Below are positions 11,401 to 19,300 of a stretch of DNA of 64,000 nucleotides, in pieces. The notes below the pieces were generated by a model that worked only from the letters and a program-made list of their open reading frames with translations, was not told the DNA's origin and did no database searches. Position numbers and translations under genes: made by a program. Numbering within the stretch: the first letter of the stretch is position 1; the number at the start of each line of letters is the position of its first letter. This DNA comes from Endozoicomonas_A sp049275935 (GTDB taxonomy: Bacteria; Pseudomonadota; Gammaproteobacteria; Pseudomonadales; Endozoicomonadaceae), in the NCBI RefSeq assembly GCF_049275935.1, contig NZ_CP184830.1, positions 992,001 to 1,056,000 on the forward strand. Direction: 5' to 3'.

Positions 11401-13223
11401 TTGAAGAACAAGCATCGGAAATAAAGGGGCCGTTGAGGAAAATAGAAAACGCTAAAAACACGACCCAGCGCATTAAGGCGATCGTGGACTATTGCAAACA
11501 GTTTTCCGGTGTTTCTGTACCGGAGCGCAAACGCAATTTCTTTCAATTCCTCGTAACACAACGGCAAGGGAGATGCTGTCATCGTGTGCCTGTTTTTATC
11601 GCTTTTTGTCGTTACTTCGGGATTCCATGTCGGCAAATCGGTAACAGTATTCACACCTTTGCAGAGTTTTCCCCGGATGACGGCCAAACCTGGACGTCAG
11701 TGGATTTAGGCGGGGTACCTAGTGAGCCGATAGAAATCTGGCCTGCCTTCCAGCTCACCAGGCGGGTCACTGGGTCTGGTACTGAATCAAGAAAGCTCAG
11801 GAACCTCCTGAAAGAAGCTGATTTAGCACAACAGCAGGCTCTGGCTGAGGCCACTGGTATGAGCCTCAAGGAATTGAGCAAAGCTCTTGAGACAAACAGT
11901 ACATTGCCAGTAACCGATCTAAACAGTTTCGAAACAGTAGTGAACCTCTGGGAGAGAAAGGATTTAACCAGTTTTTCCATGGGTGTCTCAGTGTTACTCG
12001 AGAAAGGAGCATTGGACCGTCACGAGATAGAATTGGTCGGTAGTCTGCCAAATGGAAATTGGGGTAGGAGCAGAATTACGAGAGAGGGTTCGAAAAGGGG
12101 TCGTTATAGCCCGATGTCAGAGGCAGTAATACACATATTGTCCAATGGTGATGAAGATCAGGTCACTGAACAACTCACGTTATTGCATTCAAAAATGATT
12201 GTCCATGGCAAAGCAGACCCTCTCGAATGGTTGGGTTCAATAGTGCGTATACTGAATGGCTGCGACCTGGCCAAACCTTCGGTTATTCGTTTTGCCAGTA
12301 AAGTCATGGCATTGGGCTGGCTGGACCCAACGCCGTCCTACGACAGTTCAACTTTAAAGTCCACTAAACATCATCAGCTATTGCTGCGCCTGGAAGGTGT
12401 CGATGAGCTGAAGGTTAAAGCCACCCATTGCCTGAAAAAGTGGTATAAGAATTTGTTGTCCAGGGGAAAAAACAGTTCGTTTTGGCAGTTTGATTACGGT
12501 CGCATCCTGCAGCTAAGAGGTGAGACATTGTTCATCACTCATTGTCATGATGGGTTTTCGCCACTCCTGGAAGCTAAAATGGCTCGCCCATCTATACAGG
12601 ACGTCTGGGCGGACAAGCCTGAGGGCATTCCGAATATAGAGCGAATATTACTGCACCATCCCGCATTTGTGCAGTTAAACTCAGGCAAGGCAAGCCGCCG
12701 TCCGGTGGTTATCCTGGGAAAACCTGACTGGAAGAGCAGAGTGATCAATGAAAAGATCGAAGCCCTGTATCAAAGAAAAGTTGAGAGTAGCCCTCACTGG
12801 CAGCAGTTATTGGAAGACATCAGACTAGCCCCTGAATATTCACTTGGAAGCCTCCATCTTCAGAACCGTTTGCGTCATTTAAAAGACAAATGCCGCCTGG
12901 TGATTCAGCAGGTTTTCAGTCATTACCTGTACGAAGTTACACACTCGAAAGGCGGTTCTTTAAGTTATTGTTGGGCCGATTCTACCGCCATGCACGCCCA
13001 CAATGGCGCTCGTGATCCATCCTCACCACTGGAGCTGTTCGCCATGTTGTCTGATATAAGTAGCTCTTCCGAATTTCAGAGTTCTGTTAAGGGGTCCTAT
13101 TTAAAACAGGCACAAAACGCCAGTAACGCTCTGATACTCAAATCCGATGAGCTGACAACCGTCGTCGAAGACTTTTTGAGCAATGTAAATTTGAGTTCGC
13201 TCTGTGACTCATTGGATGCGTGA
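5427..13223 (+). CDS. Giant six-module AAA-like / transglutaminase-like protein, copy 2
   Basis: 2598 residues. ATG 5427 is chosen over the in-frame TTG at 5421 because GGGAG lies 7 nt upstream and all paralogues begin MDG. Residues 1-75 form a polar leader ending PDKKRTVSSTDS (R64-S71). Residues 80-600 hold four repeats of a degenerate AAA-like pattern without P-loops (about 80-240, 260-350, 381-445, 508-597). A canonical AAA module follows: P-loop near 941-948, LVLDEAN near 1015, LTGNPDHYAGR. The second P-loop, near 1281, reads GPAGRGKD, with Asp where Ser/Thr is expected; then VVISEMN and ATINPP. A linker with 38-residue repeats (about 1670-1808) and a beta-rich region lead to a transglutaminase-like core: Cys2050, His2076, Asp2093. 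A helical C-terminus of about 500 residues ends SLDA. No signal peptide or membrane segment is seen. Probable ATP-driven, protein-modifying effector; substrate unknown. Confidence 0.8.
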   Translation: MDGRIDRATNKRALDDNPLHSDFAAKLAKLDLSSEANNDAGICTEVRPQLKRSPSSQRMPDKKRTVSSTDSSFQKATHSFDFRFVDSDDEVRRLLTALTGDEYRDVTVISHPDDLSQANLVSRLSIASDGRHTLRSGKLFEGSKPLTLVMDIRKLTGEDLPKFNDLLDPDNPCLYDTVSREKRPLGEHVSLLVLADPAQLASVGQSDEAPGADFWRRINRPGNTWQFDAQTGKNPSIEIDEVPPLLPECTSAESAINDNTIIINCHLHSNWRQLLLGGPGVDQQGRIQHLPGRLESLRAGQRVILKGANWQDLAFEQTIRQMLAQKCFESNGEISRLPDDVQFYQMPVGSDELHSLFQSLYDSTGKQGDKGLDKKQALGNPIIINQSSIAQWLSPIAIAPEGYAVPNTCLLEQVRAGGTVTVTSPLTEAHWFHLLGSLQAIRETTGLEPGLQVAHSKQQPKALGLDENDAYPLPEPQEKVSDHRAFNTLTYQQHAQASYWISHQPQAPLVIQINEQSGLSELFDNIHITSEKKAHFGRRPSDLQKALTAGKPVVFRGLETNPTLQQLLEPLIIGQPLLLNGQLQTYPQAQVTVLWPGLVKSPSSVFNSMVAKGKPCPEVDLWDLNADKHKISRSELPEQALDELYKAFKTVPANLCNPLPEITEGLLNNLILAARRAQQVDQSSQLLPRHWRRAINSIISHGTRQHPSVRDFMKVACWHLLPDKDQPPSVDPDRLNAVINSAPQLDRAFVKQNLWQLARAFNPEVFRAAGLIKGLQLSYENPLPYRDAKEILDRLCAIIVACGPEQQRNALAFQLQVEPSAAKPWQSLAIRPTGQIKRLQDALASGWHLPLSSGQTRSDAIQTLATDCFHRARTANSEAEGIERIESRLFESLKWQGSADKPLSALAKDLCHGEISQKDRESRRLSRLHDRLTDSPVIFLQGETGTGKSYFSAKMAKAAGLAEVISLGPSDSEQTLMKRWHWQQDADGDRSMTQQNRTLMEWANTKSDKDGGYVTLVLDEANLTKTGLLASLNGLWEPQPCIYVNGHPVGVSPKHRVILTGNPDHYAGRQLDPTLKEKLPRAYYPRLDQAFLRDSVVEPALVNQLQGHLSEPEINDIARITAESVMALWQYYQELLPEHEFTPRDLTDICSWVGWYLDRALPAGANVTCKQVNGLIQQSFQDLLGPEITETHQDAQQALEIWFAAHYEVDNTLRDKVHNHTLPYIQQAFETFTKTIRPEFDTSGSAVIELAKQLGQDLSRAQQAYHLNKKHGGRQATLIEGPAGRGKDATLDLVIESVRKQAKRRGESMPKVYLLNACDCSWDKVCEAIRKAKEEGGIVVISEMNLIDSQHLEGELNNILAGDAHPGFHLFATINPPEYSGRKPLSPALKGRFRHLPIRQYNPTELQTIAGKVLSQTTQPEIVAKKLTQLHCRLRAYLQKQNLPLQPTSVDLQNVARAVIRGGDFSDNGLHQCFHQHYRLYLMAADLSLEELPASSAITMSNGELDSGLCKWFNQTLSGIDRPWLIRRSDRNSIDEKCHDIGFKDRPNKEEAKAEVIRMVAQAKWQASGLSLKPDQSDDILTGALYRHWQQCWFGRKFGQTGVAANSVFPMTEEQKQTLKLQACQPYLREADQRINAWNIHEVRLWPAFWAQISDLPNHLVDDYIYEASAVEGDKAPDQDMPDVNGEQALALAQKTIQKPQPVNEAMTIDGDKAPEKYLPEGHEKQASALDRGTNHRPQPVNEAMTIDGDKASEKYLPEGHGKKASALDRGTNHKPQPVNEAMTIGGDKAPEKYIPEAREKEAEALNRTTDFENKGMLQAKELVIFDTQDHLPENYRWGAEDIYVTAKGAVKVINITNQHMQGAEVLIPDQLPGHDQEATLASDQTLATLDISSHNGQYTLPSLTLNDYIVALRIEPDLPFTLIRDRYTGLHTLSVPGAKPLQTIRVTYVVEPWQPDKKTPARRAQPAQSTRFDARCCEGMRAVLQDVLEHIEEQASEIKGPLRKIENAKNTTQRIKAIVDYCKQFSGVSVPERKRNFFQFLVTQRQGRCCHRVPVFIAFCRYFGIPCRQIGNSIHTFAEFSPDDGQTWTSVDLGGVPSEPIEIWPAFQLTRRVTGSGTESRKLRNLLKEADLAQQQALAEATGMSLKELSKALETNSTLPVTDLNSFETVVNLWERKDLTSFSMGVSVLLEKGALDRHEIELVGSLPNGNWGRSRITREGSKRGRYSPMSEAVIHILSNGDEDQVTEQLTLLHSKMIVHGKADPLEWLGSIVRILNGCDLAKPSVIRFASKVMALGWLDPTPSYDSSTLKSTKHHQLLLRLEGVDELKVKATHCLKKWYKNLLSRGKNSSFWQFDYGRILQLRGETLFITHCHDGFSPLLEAKMARPSIQDVWADKPEGIPNIERILLHHPAFVQLNSGKASRRPVVILGKPDWKSRVINEKIEALYQRKVESSPHWQQLLEDIRLAPEYSLGSLHLQNRLRHLKDKCRLVIQQVFSHYLYEVTHSKGGSLSYCWADSTAMHAHNGARDPSSPLELFAMLSDISSSSEFQSSVKGSYLKQAQNASNALILKSDELTTVVEDFLSNVNLSSLCDSLDA
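10490..10850 (+). repeat. 114-bp tandem repeats in the linker of giant copy 2
   Basis: Three consecutive units with an exact 114-bp period (38 codons), anchored by GCCACAAC at 10523, 10637 and 10751, preceded by a more diverged unit. They encode variants of PVNEAMTIDGDKAPEKY followed by LDRGTNH. The repeats join the AAA part to the transglutaminase part. Other copies have one or two units, so the linker length varies by whole units. Confidence 0.9.
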
Positions 13224-13271
13224 CCCCGGGTTTTTCGAGATTGGACACTTGCTTCCATAGTCCATCCAAAG

Positions 13272-13299
13272 GGAACTTCCGTCCTGTCTGGAGGTCAAA
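13272..13299 (+). promoter_or_regulatory. ECF/sigma-E-like promoter of giant copy 3
   Basis: GGAACTT (13272-13278), 16 nt, TCAAA (13295-13299), 52 nt before the ATG. The sequence from here to the start codon is nearly the same as upstream of copy 2. Confidence 0.6.
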
Positions 13300-13351
13300 T
13301 TATTAAGGAATTTTAATACAGGCCTGTCAGATAACAGGAGGGAGACTGACT

Positions 13352-16300
13352 ATGGAAGGTCGGATTGGTCCAGCTACAATCAAACACGCCTTTGATGATA
13401 ACCCTCTTCATAGTGGCTTTTCAGCCAGGTTAGCAAAGCTGGATTTATCATCAGAGGCAAATAATAATGCAGGAATCTGCACTGAAGTCAGGTCCCAACT
13501 AAAGAGATCGCCATCTTCGCAGAAGATGCCTGACAAAAAGAGAACCGTCTCCTCGACGGATTCCCCGCGCCAAAAGGCGACTCATTCCTTCGATTTTCGT
13601 TTTGTTGACAGTGATGATGAAGTTCGTCGGCTTTTAAGTGCCCAGACCGACGATGCACATCGGGATGTCACCGTTATTTCCCATCCCGATGACCTCTCAC
13701 AGGCTAATCTGGTGAGCCGGTTGAGCATTGCCACCGACGGTCGCCACACTCTGGGTTCTGGCAAGCTCTTTGAAGGTTCAAGGCCACTGACGCTGGTGAT
13801 GGATATCCGAAAACTCACCGGCGAGGATCTGCCAAAGTTTAACGACCTGCTGGACCCGGATAACCCTTGTCTGTACGACAAAGTCAGTCAGAAGAAACGC
13901 CCTTTGGGCGAACATGTTTCTCTATTGGTCCTGGCAGACCCTGCCCAGCTGGCATCGTTTGGCCAGAGCGACGAGGCACCCGGTGCTGATTTCTGGCGAC
14001 GAATTAACCGACCGGGAAATACCTGGCAATTCGATGCGCAAACCGGCAAGAACCCATCAATAGAGATCGACGAGGTTCCTCCCTTATTACCTGAATGCAC
14101 CAGTGCCGAAAGTGCTATAAACGACAATGCAATTATTATTAACTGTCACTTGCACAGCAACTGGCGACAGTTGCTGCTGGGTGGCCCCGGAGTGGATCAA
14201 CAGGGGCGAATCCAGCACCTCCCTGGCAGGCTTGAGTCATTAAGGGCCGGACAAAGAGTGATTCTGAAAGGAGCCAACTGGCAGGATCTGGCCTTTGAAC
14301 AGACGATTAGGCAAATGCTGGCGCAGAAGTGCTTTGAGAGCAATGGGGAAATCTGTCCATTACCCGACGATGTTCAGTTTTATCAGATGCCGGTAGGGAA
14401 GGACGAGCTTCATTCACTGTTCCGGGGTCTGTCCCATTCTTTATCAGACAACCCGATCATCATTAACGAGAGTAATATTGCCCAATGGCTCAGCCCGATT
14501 GCCATTGCCCCGGAAGGCTATGCAGTCCCCAACACCTGTCTGTTGGAACAGGTTCGGGCCGGTGGTGCCGTTACCGTAACCTCTCCCCTCACTGAGGCGC
14601 ATTGGTTTCGTTTGCTGGGCTCACTGCAGGCGATTCGTGAGGCGACCGGCCTTGAGCCCGGACTTCAGGTGGCTCATTCAAAACAGCAGCCCAAAGCCCT
14701 GGGGTTGGATGAAAACGATGCATACCCTCTGCCCGAGCCACAGGAAAAAGTCAGCGATCACCGTGCCTTTAACACGTTGACCTATCAACAACATGCCCAG
14801 GCAAGTTATTGGATTAGTCATCAACCGCAAGCCCCCCTGGTCATTCAGATCAATGAACATACCGGCCTCAGCGAGCTGTTTGATAATATCCACATCACCT
14901 CGGAAAAAAAGGCGCATTTTGGACGACGTCCGAGTGACTTGCAGAAGGCTTTGACCGCTGGCAAACCGGTGGTATTCAGAGGGCTGGAAACTAATCCAAC
15001 ACTTCAGCAGCTTCTGGAACCCCTGATTATTGGGCAACCTCTGTTGCTGAATGGCCAATTACAAACCTACCCACAGGCTCAAGTCACCGTACTTTGGCCC
15101 GGGCTTGTGAAAAGCCCCTCTTCAGTATTTAATTCGATGGTTGCCAAAGGTAAACCCTGTCCCGAGGTCGATCTCTGGGATCTCAATGCGGACAAGCATA
15201 AAATCTCCCGGTCTGAGCTGCCGGAACAGGCGCTTGATGAACTTTACAAAGCCTTTAAAACGGTATCTGCCAACCTGTGTGATCCTCTGCCTGAAATAAC
15301 CGAAGGGTTATTGAACAACCTGATACTGGCTGCCCGGCGAGCACAGCAGGTTGACCAGTCCTCACGACTGCTGCCCTGCCACTGGCGCAGGGCCATCAAT
15401 AGTGTTATCACCCATGGTACCCGACAGAATCCGTCCGTGCGTGATTTTATGAAAGTGGCCTGCTGGCACTTGTTACCGGATAAGGATCAACCTCCCTCGG
15501 TAGACCCGGATCGGTTAAATGCCGTCATCAATAGTGCCCCGAAGTTGGATAGAGCGTTTGTGAAGCAAAACCTGTGGCAACTGGCCAGAGCCTTTAACCC
15601 GGAGGTATTAAGGGCCGCTGGATTGATTAAAGGATTGCAACTGTCCTATGAAAATCCATTGCCATACAGGGATGCAAAAGAAATTCTGGACAGGCTCTGT
15701 GCCATCATCGTGGCCTGTGGGCCTGAGCAACAGCGAAACGCTTTAGCGTTCCAGTTGCAAGTCGAACCGTCGGCAGCGAAGCCCTGGCAATCGTTAGCCA
15801 TCAGGCCAACAGGACAGATTAAACGTTTGCAAGATGCGCTGGCTTCTGGCTGGCATTTACCTCTGTCATCAGGGCAGACCCGATCCGATGCTATTCAGAC
15901 ACTGGCCACCGATTGTTTTCATAGGGCCAGGACAGCGAATTCTGAGGCAGAAGGCATTGAACGCATAGAAAGTCGGCTGTTTGAATCACTGAAATGGCAG
16001 GGTTCCGCTGATAAGCCCCTGTCAGCACTGGCCAAAGATCTTTGTCATGGCGAGATAAGTCAGAAGGATCGTGAAAGTCGTCGGTTATCCCGACTCCACG
16101 ACCGGCTCACAGACTCCCCCGTTATATTCCTGCAGGGAGAAACCGGCACCGGGAAAAGTTACTTTTCTGCCAAAATGGCCAAAGCTGCAGGGCTGGCTGA
16201 GGTCATTTCCCTTGGACCTTCTGACAGCGAACAGACCCTGATGAAACGCTGGCATTGGCAACAAGACGCCAACGGCGACCGTTCTATGACACAGCAAAAT

Positions 16301-19300
16301 CGGACGCTGATGGAATGGGCCAATACCAAATCCGACAAAGATGGAGGCTATGTCACCCTGGTTCTGGATGAAGCTAACCTCACCAAAACCGGATTACTGG
16401 CATCATTGAACGGCTTATGGGAACCACAACCCTGCATTTACGTGAATGGTCATCCTGTCGAAGTCAGCCCAAAACACCGGGTGATTCTCACCGGTAACCC
16501 GGATCATTACGCCGGGCGCCAGCTCGACCCGGTCCTGAAAGAGAAATTGCCCAGGGCTTACTACCCACGCCTGGATCAGGCTTTCCTTCGCGACAGAGTG
16601 GTGGAACCTGCTCTGGTCAATCAATTACAGCGACATCTGTCAGAGCCTGTAATAAACGACATCGCACGCATTACCACCGAGAGCGTGATGGCACTGTGGC
16701 AATATTATCAGGAACTCTTGCCCGAGCATGAGTTTACCCCCAGGGATTTAACGGATATCTGCAGTTGGGTGGGCTGGTATCTGGATCGTGCGCTGCCCGC
16801 AGGTGAGAATGTTACCCGCAAGCAAGTGAACGGTTTGATCCAGCAAAGTTTTCGCGATCTTCTGGGTCCTGAAATCACCGAAACTCATCAGGATGCCCGG
16901 CAGGCACTGGAAATCTGGTTTGCTGCCCGTTACGAAGTGGACAACTCCCTGCGCGACAAAGTTCATAACCATACACTGACGTATATTCAGCAGTCCTTCG
17001 AAAAATTAACCGAAGCAATCCGACCTGAGTTTGATACCTCCGGATCGGCAGTCAGTCAACTGGTGCAACAGCTTGGGCAGGATTTTAGTCGCTGTCAGCA
17101 GGCTTATCATCGCAAGATAAAACACGGCGGTCGTCAGGCAACACTGATTGAAGGCCCGGCTGGGCGAGGTAAAGATGCTACGCTGAATCTTCTGATCAAA
17201 AGTCTCAGACAGCAGGCTCAGCGACGGGGAGAGTCCACGCCGGAAGTTTATCTCCTGAATGCATGTGATTGTTCCTGGGACAAAGTGTGTGAAGCGATCC
17301 GGAAGGCAAAAGAGGAAGGCGGCATCGTGGTGATTTCGGAAATGAATCTGATCGACAGCCAGCATCTGGAAGGTGAGTTAAACGGTATTCTGGCCGGTGA
17401 TGCTCATCCGGGTTTCCACCTGTTTGCCACTATCAACCCGCCAGAGTATAGCGGGCGAAAACCCTTATCACCGGCGCTGAAAGGGCGTTTTCGACATTTG
17501 CCGATCCGGCAGTACAGCCCGACCGAATTGCAGACCATTGCCGAAAAAGTGTTGCCAGAGTCCTCAGAAGGGACGTTCGCCGCTAAAATGCTAACAGAAA
17601 AACATTGTCGTTTAAGGACTCACCTGCAACACAAAAAACTGCCGTTGCAGCCCACCAGTCTTGATTTACAGAATGTTGCCAGGGCTATCACCAGTGGTGG
17701 CGATTTTAGTGAAAAAGCCGTTCATCAATGTCTCAATCGACACTACCGACTTTATCTGATGGCTGCCAACATAACGCTGGAGAAACTGCCCAAGCCTTCG
17801 GCTCTTGCCATGGGGAAAAGTGAATTTGATTCCGGACTTTGCCGTTGGTTCAACGAAACGGTATCGGGCATTGATCGTCCGTGGTTGATACGAGGCAGTC
17901 ATCTCAACAGTGTTGATGAAAAAAAACATGAAATCCTTGTTAACACTCAGCTGGATGAAAAGGAAGCCAGAACGGAACTCATCAAGAGCATGGCTCAGGC
18001 AAAGTGGCAGTCATCAGGCCTTCCCCTGAATTCGGACGATATTCTCACCGGGGCACTCTACCGACACTGGCAGCAAAGCTGGTTTAGCAATCATTTTGGC
18101 CAGACGAACGTGGACGCTAACAGCGTATTTCCCCTGACGGAAGAACAGCAACAAACGCTGAAAATGTCAGCTAACCAGCCTTATCTTCAGGCCGCTGATC
18201 AGCAGATAAGGGCGTGGAAAGCCGGTGAAGTCCAATGGCGGCCTACGTTCTGGCATCAGATCAGTGATCTGCCGAACCATCTGGCAGACGATTTTATCAA
18301 AGAAGCATCCGCTATTGGCGGTGATAAGGCTCCTGAACACGACAAGCCAGAAGTCGACGAGAAACAGGCTCCGGCATTGGATCAGAGAAAAAACCATGAG
18401 TCACAACCTGTTGACAAGACGTTGACTGTTTACGATAAGGCGCCTGAAAAATACATGGTAGAAACCTACGAGGAACAGGCTAAGACATTGAAACAGCTGA
18501 CGAACAACGATAACCAGAAGAAGCGACACGTTGAAGAGCGTATAGTTTTTCATAAGGAGAACCCTTCTTCCCGGATGGATCGTTGGGGCGCATGGGATGT
18601 TTATGTGTCTGCTCAAGGCGATGTCAAATGGATCAATATTAGTGATCAACACATGCAGGGGGTCGAAGTTCTCATACCGGACCGGTTACCACAGCATGAC
18701 CAGGAAGTGACATTAGCCAGCAACCAGACGCTGGCAACCATTAAGATGACATCAAACAATGGTCAGTACCCATTGCCGAGCCTGGTGCCTGACGACTGTA
18801 TCCTGGCCCTGCGTACAGAACCCCATGCGTCGTTTACCCTGTTCAGGGATTGCTATACCGGGCTTCACACAGTGTTTATTCCAAACTCCGGAGCCAACCA
18901 GAGTATTGAATTTACTTATGTCGTAGAGCCCAGAGAAACGGGCAAAAAAATACCTGCTGAAGACGTCCGACCAGCACAATCCACACGTTTTGACGTCCGC
19001 TGTTCAGAAACTATGAAAACAGTACTGAAGGGAGTGCTTGATAACATTGAGCAACAACCAACCGAAGTACAGGTGCCTTTGCAGAGAATAAAAAACGCTA
19101 AAAGCACGATGCAACGCATTGAGGCGATCGAGAACTATTGCTGGTGGTTTTCCTGTGATGCTTTGCCAGAGCACAATAAAAATTTCTTTCATTTCCTCGT
19201 AACACAGCGGCAAGGTGGCTGTATACATCGTGCGTCTGTCTTTGCTGCTTTTTGTCGTTATTTTGGCATTCCATGTCGGCTAATCAGTAGCCGTGTCCAC

